Origin: Pyxidicoccus sp. MSG2
GTDB taxonomy: Bacteria; Myxococcota; Myxococcia; Myxococcales; Myxococcaceae
NCBI RefSeq assembly: GCF_026626705.1
Contig: NZ_JAPNKC010000001.1
Coordinates: 310,001 to 374,000, forward strand
Length of the DNA: 64,000 nucleotides
Reading direction: 5' to 3'
Shown here: positions 10,808-17,814 of the stretch, piece after piece
How positions within the stretch are numbered: the stretch's first letter is position 1
Layout: the number at the start of each line of letters is the position of its first letter
Program-made: the position numbers and the translations under genes
Notes under the pieces: model-generated
Told to the model about the DNA's origin: nothing
Seen by the model: only the letters and a program-made list of their open reading frames with translations
Database searches by the model: none

Positions 10808-12508
10808 TCAGGGCGCGGCGGGCCGGGCGATGGCCCCACCCAGGCGCTGCTCGATGAGCTCGCGCGCCTTGGAGTTGGGGACCTCGCGCAGGTGGCGCTC
10901 CCACCAGCCGCGGGCCTCCTGGACGTCGGGGTTCGGGCGGCTCCAGTAGATGTCGCCCAGCTTCAGCGCGAGTTCGGCGTCGCCACTCACCGAGAAAGCA
11001 TCACGGTACAGCGTGGCCGCGAGGCCGGTGTCCTTCTGCAGAGCCCGGTCCCCGTCCCGCGTCAGACGCCCGGCGCGTTCCACGTCGCGCTCCGCCATGG
11101 AGATCTGCCGCTCGTAGAGGGGCACCTCGGCGCCTGGCACGCTCCCGACGGCGCCGGGCACCGGCGCGTTCTTGGGCAGCGCGTACGGCAGGTCCTGCGG
11201 GCCGCTGCCGGTGCCGACGTAGTAGGCGTAGGCGAAGAAGCCCGCCGCGGCCACGACGAGGAGGATGGTCAGCGACTTGAAGAAGAAGGCGAACCCGCCC
11301 CCGCCCGAGCCAGGGTTCGTCGGAACCAGGGAGTCCGTCTTCTCCCGGGTGGCGGGCATGTCGTCCGCGTTCGCCGGCAGGGGCGAGAGCACGCCCGGCA
11401 GCGCGCGGACCGTTGCTTCCACCGTGACTTCGTTGTTGTCCCAGCCCGGCACGGTGACGTCCCGGCCGTCATTCAGCGGTCCGCCGGTGGACTTGCGCGG
11501 CAGCGGTGCGAGCACCGCGGAGGGCCGCGCGCCACGCTGCGAGGCCTCGGCCCGGCGGCGCTCCTTCTCCACCGCCGCCAGCTCCGCCTTGAAGGCCTCG
11601 GCGTTGGCGGGCCGGTCATCCGGGCTCTTGGAGAGCGCGCGCAGGATGAGCTTCTCCAGCCCCGGGGAGATGCGGGCTTCCGGCCGGCGCCGGCTGGGCG
11701 GTGGGGGCTCCTCGGTGAGGTGCTTGGTGGCGAAGCCCACCGCCGAGTCGGACTCGAAGGGCAACAGCCCCGTCGTCAACTGGTAGAGGATGACGCCCAC
11801 CGCGTACAGGTCCGAGCGGTGGTCCAGCTGCGCGCCGCGCGCCTGCTCCGGGGACATGTACTCGGGGGTGCCGCACACGAAGCCCGCGCGGGTGAGCGCC
11901 GGGCCGTCGTCGGTGGAGTCGGTGATCTTGGCGATGCCGAAGTCCAACACCTTCACGAAGTCGCCTTCGTTGCGGCGCTGCTCCACCATGATGTTCTCGG
12001 GCTTGAGGTCCCGGTGGATGACGCCGGCGCCGTGCGCGTCCGACAGCGCGCTCAGCACCTGGCTGACGAGGCGCACCACGCGCGCCTCCCCCAGCGGCCA
12101 CTCGCGGCTGAGGATCTGGTGCAGGTCCTGCCCCGCCACGTACTCCATGGCGATGAAGAGCGCGCCGTCCTCGGCCTGGCCGAAGTCCAGCACGCTGATG
12201 GAGTTGGCGTGGTTGAGGCGGCTGGCGGCCTTGGCCTCGCGCTGGAAGCGCGCCACGGTGCGCTCGTCCGACAGCAGCGTGTGGCGCAGCACCTTGAGCA
12301 CCACCACCTTGTCCAGGGCCAGCTGGCGGGCGCGGTACACCTTGCCCATGCCGCCCTCGCCAATGAGGGCCTCCACCCGGTACTTGTGGGCAATCGTCTT
12401 GCCGACGTACTCGTCCGCGTCGGCCGCGCGCACGAGCGTCGCGCCGCAAGCGGGACAGTAACGAGAGCTTTTTTCTTGGGCGTCGGCGCCGCAGGAGGGG
12501 CAGAGCAA
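10808..12508 (-). CDS. Membrane-bound Ser/Thr protein kinase with N-terminal zinc ribbon
   Basis: 566 residues from a TTG start, which places the N-terminal ribbon (CPSC, CPAC) first. The kinase domain follows at about residues 38-310: glycine loop GEGGMGKVYRA, VVVLKVL (Lys), HRDLKPEN catalytic loop, DFGIAK, activation segment GTPEYMSPEQARG. A Pro/Arg-rich linker leads to one transmembrane helix near residue 410 (LTILLVVAAAGFFAYAYYVG), and the C-terminal part looks helical and repeat-like (TPR-like). This is the Hanks-type family common in myxobacteria; targets are unknown. It is divergent from the FHA gene at 12624 with a 115-base shared promoter region, suggesting a kinase-FHA partnership. 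Confidence 0.93.
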   Translation of the reverse strand: MLCPSCGADAQEKSSRYCPACGATLVRAADADEYVGKTIAHKYRVEALIGEGGMGKVYRARQLALDKVVVLKVLRHTLLSDERTVARFQREAKAASRLNHANSISVLDFGQAEDGALFIAMEYVAGQDLHQILSREWPLGEARVVRLVSQVLSALSDAHGAGVIHRDLKPENIMVEQRRNEGDFVKVLDFGIAKITDSTDDGPALTRAGFVCGTPEYMSPEQARGAQLDHRSDLYAVGVILYQLTTGLLPFESDSAVGFATKHLTEEPPPPSRRRPEARISPGLEKLILRALSKSPDDRPANAEAFKAELAAVEKERRRAEASQRGARPSAVLAPLPRKSTGGPLNDGRDVTVPGWDNNEVTVEATVRALPGVLSPLPANADDMPATREKTDSLVPTNPGSGGGGFAFFFKSLTILLVVAAAGFFAYAYYVGTGSGPQDLPYALPKNAPVPGAVGSVPGAEVPLYERQISMAERDVERAGRLTRDGDRALQKDTGLAATLYRDAFSVSGDAELALKLGDIYWSRPNPDVQEARGWWERHLREVPNSKARELIEQRLGGAIARPAAP

Positions 12509-12623
12509 GGCAACGTTCCCCAGTGGGGTGGGGTCCGGACTTCACCACGTCGCTCGGGTGACGGGCAAGCCATGCTCAAGGCGAGCAACCAGGCTCGACC
12601 CCTGGTAGAACCCGGAGATCGCC

Positions 12624-13391
12624 ATGGACGCCGTGGAATATTGCCCCCGCTGTGACGCCGAGAATGCCCGGGACGCCGCCGTCTGCCGGGCGTGTGGCTC
12701 GCCCATCCGCTCCGGGACGATGGTGATGGCCGTGGCCAGCCTGGCCACGCGCCCGCAGGTCTCCATCCGCGTGGTGCGCGCCGACGGCGGCCCCGAATCC
12801 GTCGTCCGCATGCAGCGCGACACGCTCACCTGCGGCCAGCAGGGCGAGATTCCGCTGCCGGACGACCCGTTCATCATGCCCGTCCAGCTGCGCTTCTTCT
12901 TCTCCGGCGCCCGGCTGGCGGTAGAGGACGTGGGCGGCGCCAACGGCGTCTTCGTCCGCCTGCGCCAGGAGCGGGAGCTGTCCCCCGGCGGAGAGCTGCG
13001 CCTGGGACGGCAGCGCCTGGTGCTGGAGCCCATCCCCGCCGCGGCCAATGGCCCGGGCGGCACCCAGGTATGGGGCTCACCGGATCCCGGCTACCGCCTG
13101 CGGCTGGTGCAATTGCTGGAGGGGGGCTTGAGGGGCGCGGCCTTCCCGCTGCGCGAGGGCGACAACCTGCTGGGCCGCGAGCAGGGCGACCTCACCTTCC
13201 CCACGGACGGCTTCGTGTCCGGGCGTCACGCGGTGCTGCAGGTGCGGCAGGACCGGCTCCAGGTCCGGGACGTGGGCTCGTCCAACGGTACCTTCATCCG
13301 CTTGGCGGGCCCCACCTTCGTGGACAACGGGGACCACTTCCTCATCGGCCGCCAGCTGCTTCGCGTCGAAATCCAGGCGCCCGCGGCCTGA
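12624..13391 (+). CDS. Zinc-ribbon protein with one degenerate and one canonical FHA domain
   Basis: 255 residues. There is an N-terminal CxxC/CxxC ribbon (CPRC, CRACG). A first FHA-like region lacks the usual Arg and SxxH (TCGQQ, IMPVQLRF) but keeps GANGVFV. The second FHA domain is complete: LLGRE, SGRHAVL, SSNGTFIRL. The canonical domain should bind phosphothreonine, perhaps on the divergent kinase, whose ribbon it mirrors. ATG 12624 has a GGAG seven bases upstream. There is no membrane segment, so it is cytoplasmic. Confidence 0.88.
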   Translation: MDAVEYCPRCDAENARDAAVCRACGSPIRSGTMVMAVASLATRPQVSIRVVRADGGPESVVRMQRDTLTCGQQGEIPLPDDPFIMPVQLRFFFSGARLAVEDVGGANGVFVRLRQERELSPGGELRLGRQRLVLEPIPAAANGPGGTQVWGSPDPGYRLRLVQLLEGGLRGAAFPLREGDNLLGREQGDLTFPTDGFVSGRHAVLQVRQDRLQVRDVGSSNGTFIRLAGPTFVDNGDHFLIGRQLLRVEIQAPAA

Positions 13392-13420
13392 GGGCGCCCG
13401 GTCCGGTCATGACTCCAGGG

Positions 13421-13452
13421 CGGGCCGCACGAGGGCTTCCTCGCGCGGCCCG
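13421..13452. terminator. Bidirectional terminator-like hairpin
   Basis: An 8-base GC stem (13421-13428 with 13445-13452) continues after a single mismatch into a 5-base inner stem closed by a short loop. It sits between the convergent FHA and DksA-family genes. No long T tract is seen, which is common at this base composition. Confidence 0.6.
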
Positions 13453-13464
13453 GGCTCCCGGCGC

Positions 13465-13827
13465 TCAGCCGTAGGACTTCTCCTTCTTCTCCTGCTCCTC
13501 CTTGCAGCGGATGCAGAGCGTCGTCACCGGACGCGCCTCCAGCCGCTTCGGAGAGATGTCCTCCTCGCAACGCTCGCAGATGCCGAAGGTGCCGTCCTCG
13601 ATGCGGGCCAGCGCCTTCTCGATCTTCTGCAGGAGGAACTTCTCCCGGTCGCGCAGGCGGAACACCATGGATTGCGCGTACTCGGAAGAGGCCAGGTCGA
13701 TCTCGTCCGGGAGGTCGTCCGTGTCGAAGTTGGACTCCTCCACCAGTGTTTTCTTGGCGCTCTCGAGCAGGCTCGTCTTGCTGTCCTCGAGCATCTTCTT
13801 GTAACGCTTGAGATCTTTCTGGTTCAC
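13465..13827 (-). CDS. TraR/DksA-family zinc-finger transcription regulator
   Basis: 120 residues from GTG 13827, chosen for a GGAG about eight bases upstream. The N-terminal half is a charged helical hairpin (MNQKDLKRYKKMLEDSKTS), as in the DksA coiled coil, and the C-terminal half has the four-Cys zinc finger (CERCEEDISPKRLEARP, then CIRC). The coiled-coil tip carries DDLPDEID, an acidic stretch where DksA proteins place key Asp residues. The family inserts into the secondary channel of RNA polymerase and works with ppGpp; a RelA/SpoT gene lies 4 kb away. An extended upstream frame overlaps the divergent neighbour and is rejected. Confidence 0.92.
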   Translation of the reverse strand: MNQKDLKRYKKMLEDSKTSLLESAKKTLVEESNFDTDDLPDEIDLASSEYAQSMVFRLRDREKFLLQKIEKALARIEDGTFGICERCEEDISPKRLEARPVTTLCIRCKEEQEKKEKSYG

Positions 13828-13952
13828 AGACTTCGCTCCAGTCCAGCGAGGGTTTGGGCCCTGCCCCCAAAAAAAGGGCCCGAAAGCTTTATTCATGTAA
13901 CCTTCAGTGTCAAGCTGACGTGGGTGCACACTGTGGGTGAAGGGAGGGGCTT

Positions 13953-14834
13953 TTGACCGAGAACACGAAGTTCGATCGGGAGTTCCTTCGCTCGGCCCTC
14001 TCGCTGGCGGGCAAGAGCGAAGTGGACCACTTCCTCTACATTTGTGACACACCCATTCCTCCCGACGAATTCCGGGGCCGGCCTGCTCGCAAGAAGCTCG
14101 TGTACGCGGTGACGCTGGAGAAGCTGGCACAGGAGCACCTGGCGAAGAAGGTCCGCGCCCTGGTCATCCCCGCCTACGACTACTCCCGCACCGAGCGCGT
14201 GAAGGTGGCGCTCGTGTCCGCGCTGTCCCAGGGGGCGTTCAAGGAGGGAGACCTGGTGCTGTGCATGACGGGCAAGGTGGGGCGCCCGCCGGACACGCTG
14301 ATGCAGATGCGCATCGGTGGCTCGCTGGATGACCGGCTGGCCATTGAAGGCGTGAAGCTGGGCGAGGAGTTCAACTCGCAGGTGGTGGACGCGCTCATCC
14401 AGCTGGCGCTGCAGATTGGCCAGGAGGGCTTCGAGGGCCATCCCATCGGCACCATCATCACCATCGGCGACCACACGACGGTGCTGGAGAAGAGCCGGCA
14501 GATGACCATCAACCCGTTCCAGGGCCTGTCCGAGGCCGAGCGGAACGTGTTGGACCCGAAGATTCGCGAGGCCATCAAGAACTTCTCGGTGCTGGATGGA
14601 GCCTTCGTCATCCGCGAGGACGGCGTGGTGCTGGCCGCGGGCCGCTACCTGTCCGCGACGGACGACATGGTGAAGATTCCGCTTGGCCTGGGCGCCCGGC
14701 ACGCGGCCGCCGCGGGGATTACCTCCACCACGCACTGCATCGCGCTGGTGGTGAGCCAGACGTCCGGCGCGGTGCGGCTCTTCAAGGGTGGCAACATCGT
14801 CCTGGAGCTGCACCAGACGGCGCGCCGCACCTGA
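13953..14834 (+). CDS. Diadenylate cyclase-like protein (DAC domain, DacZ/CdaZ-like layout)
   Basis: 293 residues from TTG 13953, with GGGAGGGG upstream. The C-terminal 100 residues form a DAC-type domain: the DGA motif (LDGAFVIREDG) and the second motif as GARHAAAAGIT, followed by ALVVSQTSGAVRLF. The N-terminal 160 residues (LVIPAYDYSRTERVKVALVS, ADLVLCMTGK-like) resemble the pyruvate-kinase C-terminal-like domain found in the DacZ group. The predicted activity is c-di-AMP synthesis from two ATP in the cytoplasm. The usual RHR triad appears as RHA, so activity is not certain. It is divergent from the DksA-family gene. Confidence 0.78.
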   Translation: MTENTKFDREFLRSALSLAGKSEVDHFLYICDTPIPPDEFRGRPARKKLVYAVTLEKLAQEHLAKKVRALVIPAYDYSRTERVKVALVSALSQGAFKEGDLVLCMTGKVGRPPDTLMQMRIGGSLDDRLAIEGVKLGEEFNSQVVDALIQLALQIGQEGFEGHPIGTIITIGDHTTVLEKSRQMTINPFQGLSEAERNVLDPKIREAIKNFSVLDGAFVIREDGVVLAAGRYLSATDDMVKIPLGLGARHAAAAGITSTTHCIALVVSQTSGAVRLFKGGNIVLELHQTARRT

Positions 14835-14900
14835 CGGCGAGCGGGCGGCTCAGCGCCGCTGGGAGCGCACTGCCCATCGTGGGAGCTGCGGCGCGGAGGC

Positions 14901-15461
14901 TCAGCGCTCCTGCTCCCGCAGCTCCTCGCGGTAGATGTCGGCCAGGGCGTGCGCGCGCTCCACCTCGTCGCGGGCGGCGTCCACCACCAGGGCCTGCTCG
15001 AAGCGGGCCACGCGCTCGCGCATGGCCTCGGTGACGATGCCGCCCACGGTGAGGCGCGCGGAGGCGCTCTCCCGCTCGCGGCGCAGCTCGGCCACCCGGT
15101 CTCCCAGCTCGCCCGCGGCCTCCAGCAGGAGCTTCCCGTCCGCGTCCGCCCGCTCCAGCGCGTCACGCGTGGAGGCCCGCAGCGCCTCCGCCTGCTCCCG
15201 GTCCTTCGCGAGCACGGCCACGGCCCGCCCGTCCCCGCGTGACTCGGCGGTGGCGCGGCGCGAGGCGATGTCCTCCAGCCGGCGCGTGTAGCGCTCCACG
15301 GCGCGCGTGAGGTCCCCCTTGAGGGCCAGCAGCGTGGCCGCGGACTTGCGGACCTCCGCCGCCTGGCGCTCCAGGTTCTCGATGAGCTGGTCCAACGCGG
15401 CGAGCGGGTCCGCCGGCCGGGAGGGCTCCTTCTTCCGTTTCCGCAGCAGGCCGAAGAACAT
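14901..15461 (-). CDS. Coiled-coil protein of PspA-like character, function unknown
   Basis: 186 residues, almost entirely helical and highly charged (LDQLIENLERQAAEVRKSAA, RYTRRLEDIASRRATAES). It is short for PspA/IM30 and I cannot find a decisive family motif, so only the coiled-coil nature is secure. It starts 15 bases after the VWA gene ends, on the same strand, making it the third gene of a probable AAA-VWA-coiled-coil operon. It may be an adaptor or substrate of that ATPase machine. Confidence 0.65.
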   Translation of the reverse strand: MFFGLLRKRKKEPSRPADPLAALDQLIENLERQAAEVRKSAATLLALKGDLTRAVERYTRRLEDIASRRATAESRGDGRAVAVLAKDREQAEALRASTRDALERADADGKLLLEAAGELGDRVAELRRERESASARLTVGGIVTEAMRERVARFEQALVVDAARDEVERAHALADIYREELREQER

Positions 15462-15476
15462 GGCGTGGAGGGCAGC

Positions 15477-17747
15477 CTACCCGAACGGCCGGCACAACAG
15501 CCGCACCCGTTCCAGCGCCTCGCGCACCGGGAGCCCACCGGCGGACAACGCGGCCAGGTAGCGCGCCGGCGTGAGTCCATACACCGACAGCAGGTGCTGC
15601 AGGAGCACCACGCTCTCCGAGGCCCGCCGCTCCGCCGGGGCCAGCGACGCCGTCTCCACCAGCGCGGCGAGGATGTCCACCACGCGGTTGACCACGTCCG
15701 GGCCCGGAACCTCGCGAGCGGCGGGCGCGGAGGGCACTTCCGGGAAGAGCGCGTCGAAGGACGCATCCACCGCCACCTGCGCGGGCTGGCCCCGCCCGGC
15801 CGCCACCGCCTCCAGGGCGTCCAGGTGGGGCGCCAGCTGCTCCAGCGCGTCCCCGGTTGCGGGCACGTCGCGCGGCAGCAGCGTGCGCCAGGGGGTGTCG
15901 AACTCGGTGCGCGCCCACAGAATCTCCTCGTCGGAGAGGTGGTGGTAGAAGGCGCGGCCTCCGGCGGCGCGCTGCTCCTTCACCAGCATGCGCAGGTCGG
16001 GGTTCTCCTCGCCGAGCGAGATGAAGCTCAGGGCGATGTCCAGCACGCCCATGGGGGCGCGGGTGCGGCGGATGAGCTCCAGGTCCACCCGGTCCTCGCC
16101 GTCGGTGATGATGACCACGGTGGCCCGGGCGAGGTACGGGTCCCTTCCCTGCGCGGCGCGGATGGAGTCGAAGGCGGACATCAGCGCGAGCGTGATGTCC
16201 GTCTGTCCCTCGGCGGGCGACTCGCGGAAGAGCTTCTCGATTTGACGCGTGGCCTCCACGGCGGTGTCCACGCGGGCCAGCTCGGTGGGCACGTCGTTGA
16301 AGAAGCTGAAGTAGAGCGGGTCGAACGGCTCGTTCCGGCGCGCCTTGACGCGCAGGTTGTTCAGCTCGGCGATGACGAGCGCATCGCGGAAGCGGGCGCG
16401 CCCGCCGTGCATGGAGCCGGAGGCATCACACACGTAGACGCGCACCGCCGTGCGCTTCACCTTCTTGGGGCGCGGCGGGGGCTCGTCCTCCAGGTACGCG
16501 CGCACGAGCTGGCGGTTGGCGGCCAGGTCTCGCAGCAGCATGCGCGGGTCGCTCAGCACGAAGTTGTGCACCTCGTGCAGGCTGCCCGTCGTCTCGTAGG
16601 TCATCGACTGGGTGGGGTACGGCACGCGCCGGGGCACGGGCCGCTGCGTCTGGGTGTCCGCCAGGACGATTTCCTCGGAGAGCGCATCCTCCACGTCGAA
16701 GTAGCGGGCACAGCCGGCCGCCAGCTCGAAGGTGGAGAGCTGCTCGGGCTTGAGCGAGAAGGCCAGGTCCGCGAGCAGCTCGTCCGAGCGCGGCGCCGCG
16801 GCCTCCGGCTTCCCTCCTTCCGGCTCCTCGCCGAACCAGTGCGCCAGCGAGTCCCGCTCCGCCGTCTCCACCAGGGACGACAGGCTCTGACGCGAGGGCA
16901 GCAGGGGGTTCAGGGCCGTGCGCGCGGCGTCCGCCAGTTGCGTGTCGCCCGCCTCCAGCGCCCGCTCGTACAGCCCGCGCAGCGAGCGGTACGCCACCTG
17001 TGGCTCCCGCCGGGCCGTGTGCCGCACGTGCCGCAGCAACTCCTCCAGCGAGCGCACCGCCGGCACCGAGCGGACACGCTCCCGGGCCTCCACCACCTGC
17101 CGGCGCAGCGTCAGGCCCCGCTCCCGGTCATGGTCCGCGCCCAGGCGCAGCAGCAGCTCGTGCGCGAGGTCCAGGTCGCGGCGCTTCTGCACCACGTCCG
17201 CCACGTTCTCCCGCGCGCGGCTGGCGAAGAACTCGGCCGCCGCCATGCGGGCGCTGGTGGGTGGGCGGTCCCTCCGCGTCGTCTCCTGGCGTACGTAGAT
17301 TTCGAAGTCCGCGTCCGTCCCCTCGACGGGAGGCCGGGAGAACAGGTCCGCCACCTTCACCGCCCGCGCGAGCTGCACGAAGGCCCGCTCCAGCACGGTG
17401 AGCGCACCCGGCGGAGGCTCGCCCGCGCGCCACGCGCGCTCCACGCGCAGCACGCACTCCTCCATCTCCTCGAGCGCCTGCTGGGCCCGCGTCTGGAGGC
17501 CCTGGGCCAGCGTCCCCGCCCGCCCCTTGCGCACGCCCAGCTCGCGGAGGAGCTGCGCGTCCGCCGCGGTGTGGACGCCCACCCGGTCCAGCTCGCGGTC
17601 CAGCGCCGTGAGCACCGGCAGGGCCAGGTCCTCCGGCCCGCGCGCGCGGCGGCCGAACGTCCACCCGCGCCAGCCACCGGCGGGCGGGGCAGGCTGGTGC
17701 AGGGCGTCCAGGCGCCGTCGCAGGTCCGTGAGCCGCCGGGACAGCAC
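15477..17747 (-). CDS. VWA-domain protein, ViaA-like partner of a MoxR ATPase
   Basis: 756 residues. A helical N-terminal region of about 430 residues precedes a von Willebrand A domain with the MIDAS signature (CDASGSMHGG), the Thr-loop (GQTDITLAL) and the Asp strand (VVIITDGEDR). The start is GTG 17747 with a GAGGGGG element upstream. In ViaA, CoxE-like and related proteins the VWA domain partners a MoxR/RavA AAA+ ATPase; here that ATPase ends 67 bases upstream. A role in metal-dependent assembly or chaperoning is inferred from the family; the target is unknown. Confidence 0.85.
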   Translation of the reverse strand: MLSRRLTDLRRRLDALHQPAPPAGGWRGWTFGRRARGPEDLALPVLTALDRELDRVGVHTAADAQLLRELGVRKGRAGTLAQGLQTRAQQALEEMEECVLRVERAWRAGEPPPGALTVLERAFVQLARAVKVADLFSRPPVEGTDADFEIYVRQETTRRDRPPTSARMAAAEFFASRARENVADVVQKRRDLDLAHELLLRLGADHDRERGLTLRRQVVEARERVRSVPAVRSLEELLRHVRHTARREPQVAYRSLRGLYERALEAGDTQLADAARTALNPLLPSRQSLSSLVETAERDSLAHWFGEEPEGGKPEAAAPRSDELLADLAFSLKPEQLSTFELAAGCARYFDVEDALSEEIVLADTQTQRPVPRRVPYPTQSMTYETTGSLHEVHNFVLSDPRMLLRDLAANRQLVRAYLEDEPPPRPKKVKRTAVRVYVCDASGSMHGGRARFRDALVIAELNNLRVKARRNEPFDPLYFSFFNDVPTELARVDTAVEATRQIEKLFRESPAEGQTDITLALMSAFDSIRAAQGRDPYLARATVVIITDGEDRVDLELIRRTRAPMGVLDIALSFISLGEENPDLRMLVKEQRAAGGRAFYHHLSDEEILWARTEFDTPWRTLLPRDVPATGDALEQLAPHLDALEAVAAGRGQPAQVAVDASFDALFPEVPSAPAAREVPGPDVVNRVVDILAALVETASLAPAERRASESVVLLQHLLSVYGLTPARYLAALSAGGLPVREALERVRLLCRPFG

Positions 17748-17814
17748 GCTCAGCGCCCCCTCTCAGTCCCAGCCCGAAGGTAGGGCCCGGCCGTAGGGCC
17801 TGGAAGACGCCGCC

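Noticed and set aside
15465..17783. 772-residue plus-strand open frame opposite the VWA gene
   Set aside because: It is a shadow of the VWA gene, with Arg/His/Gln-rich low-complexity translation and no family motifs.
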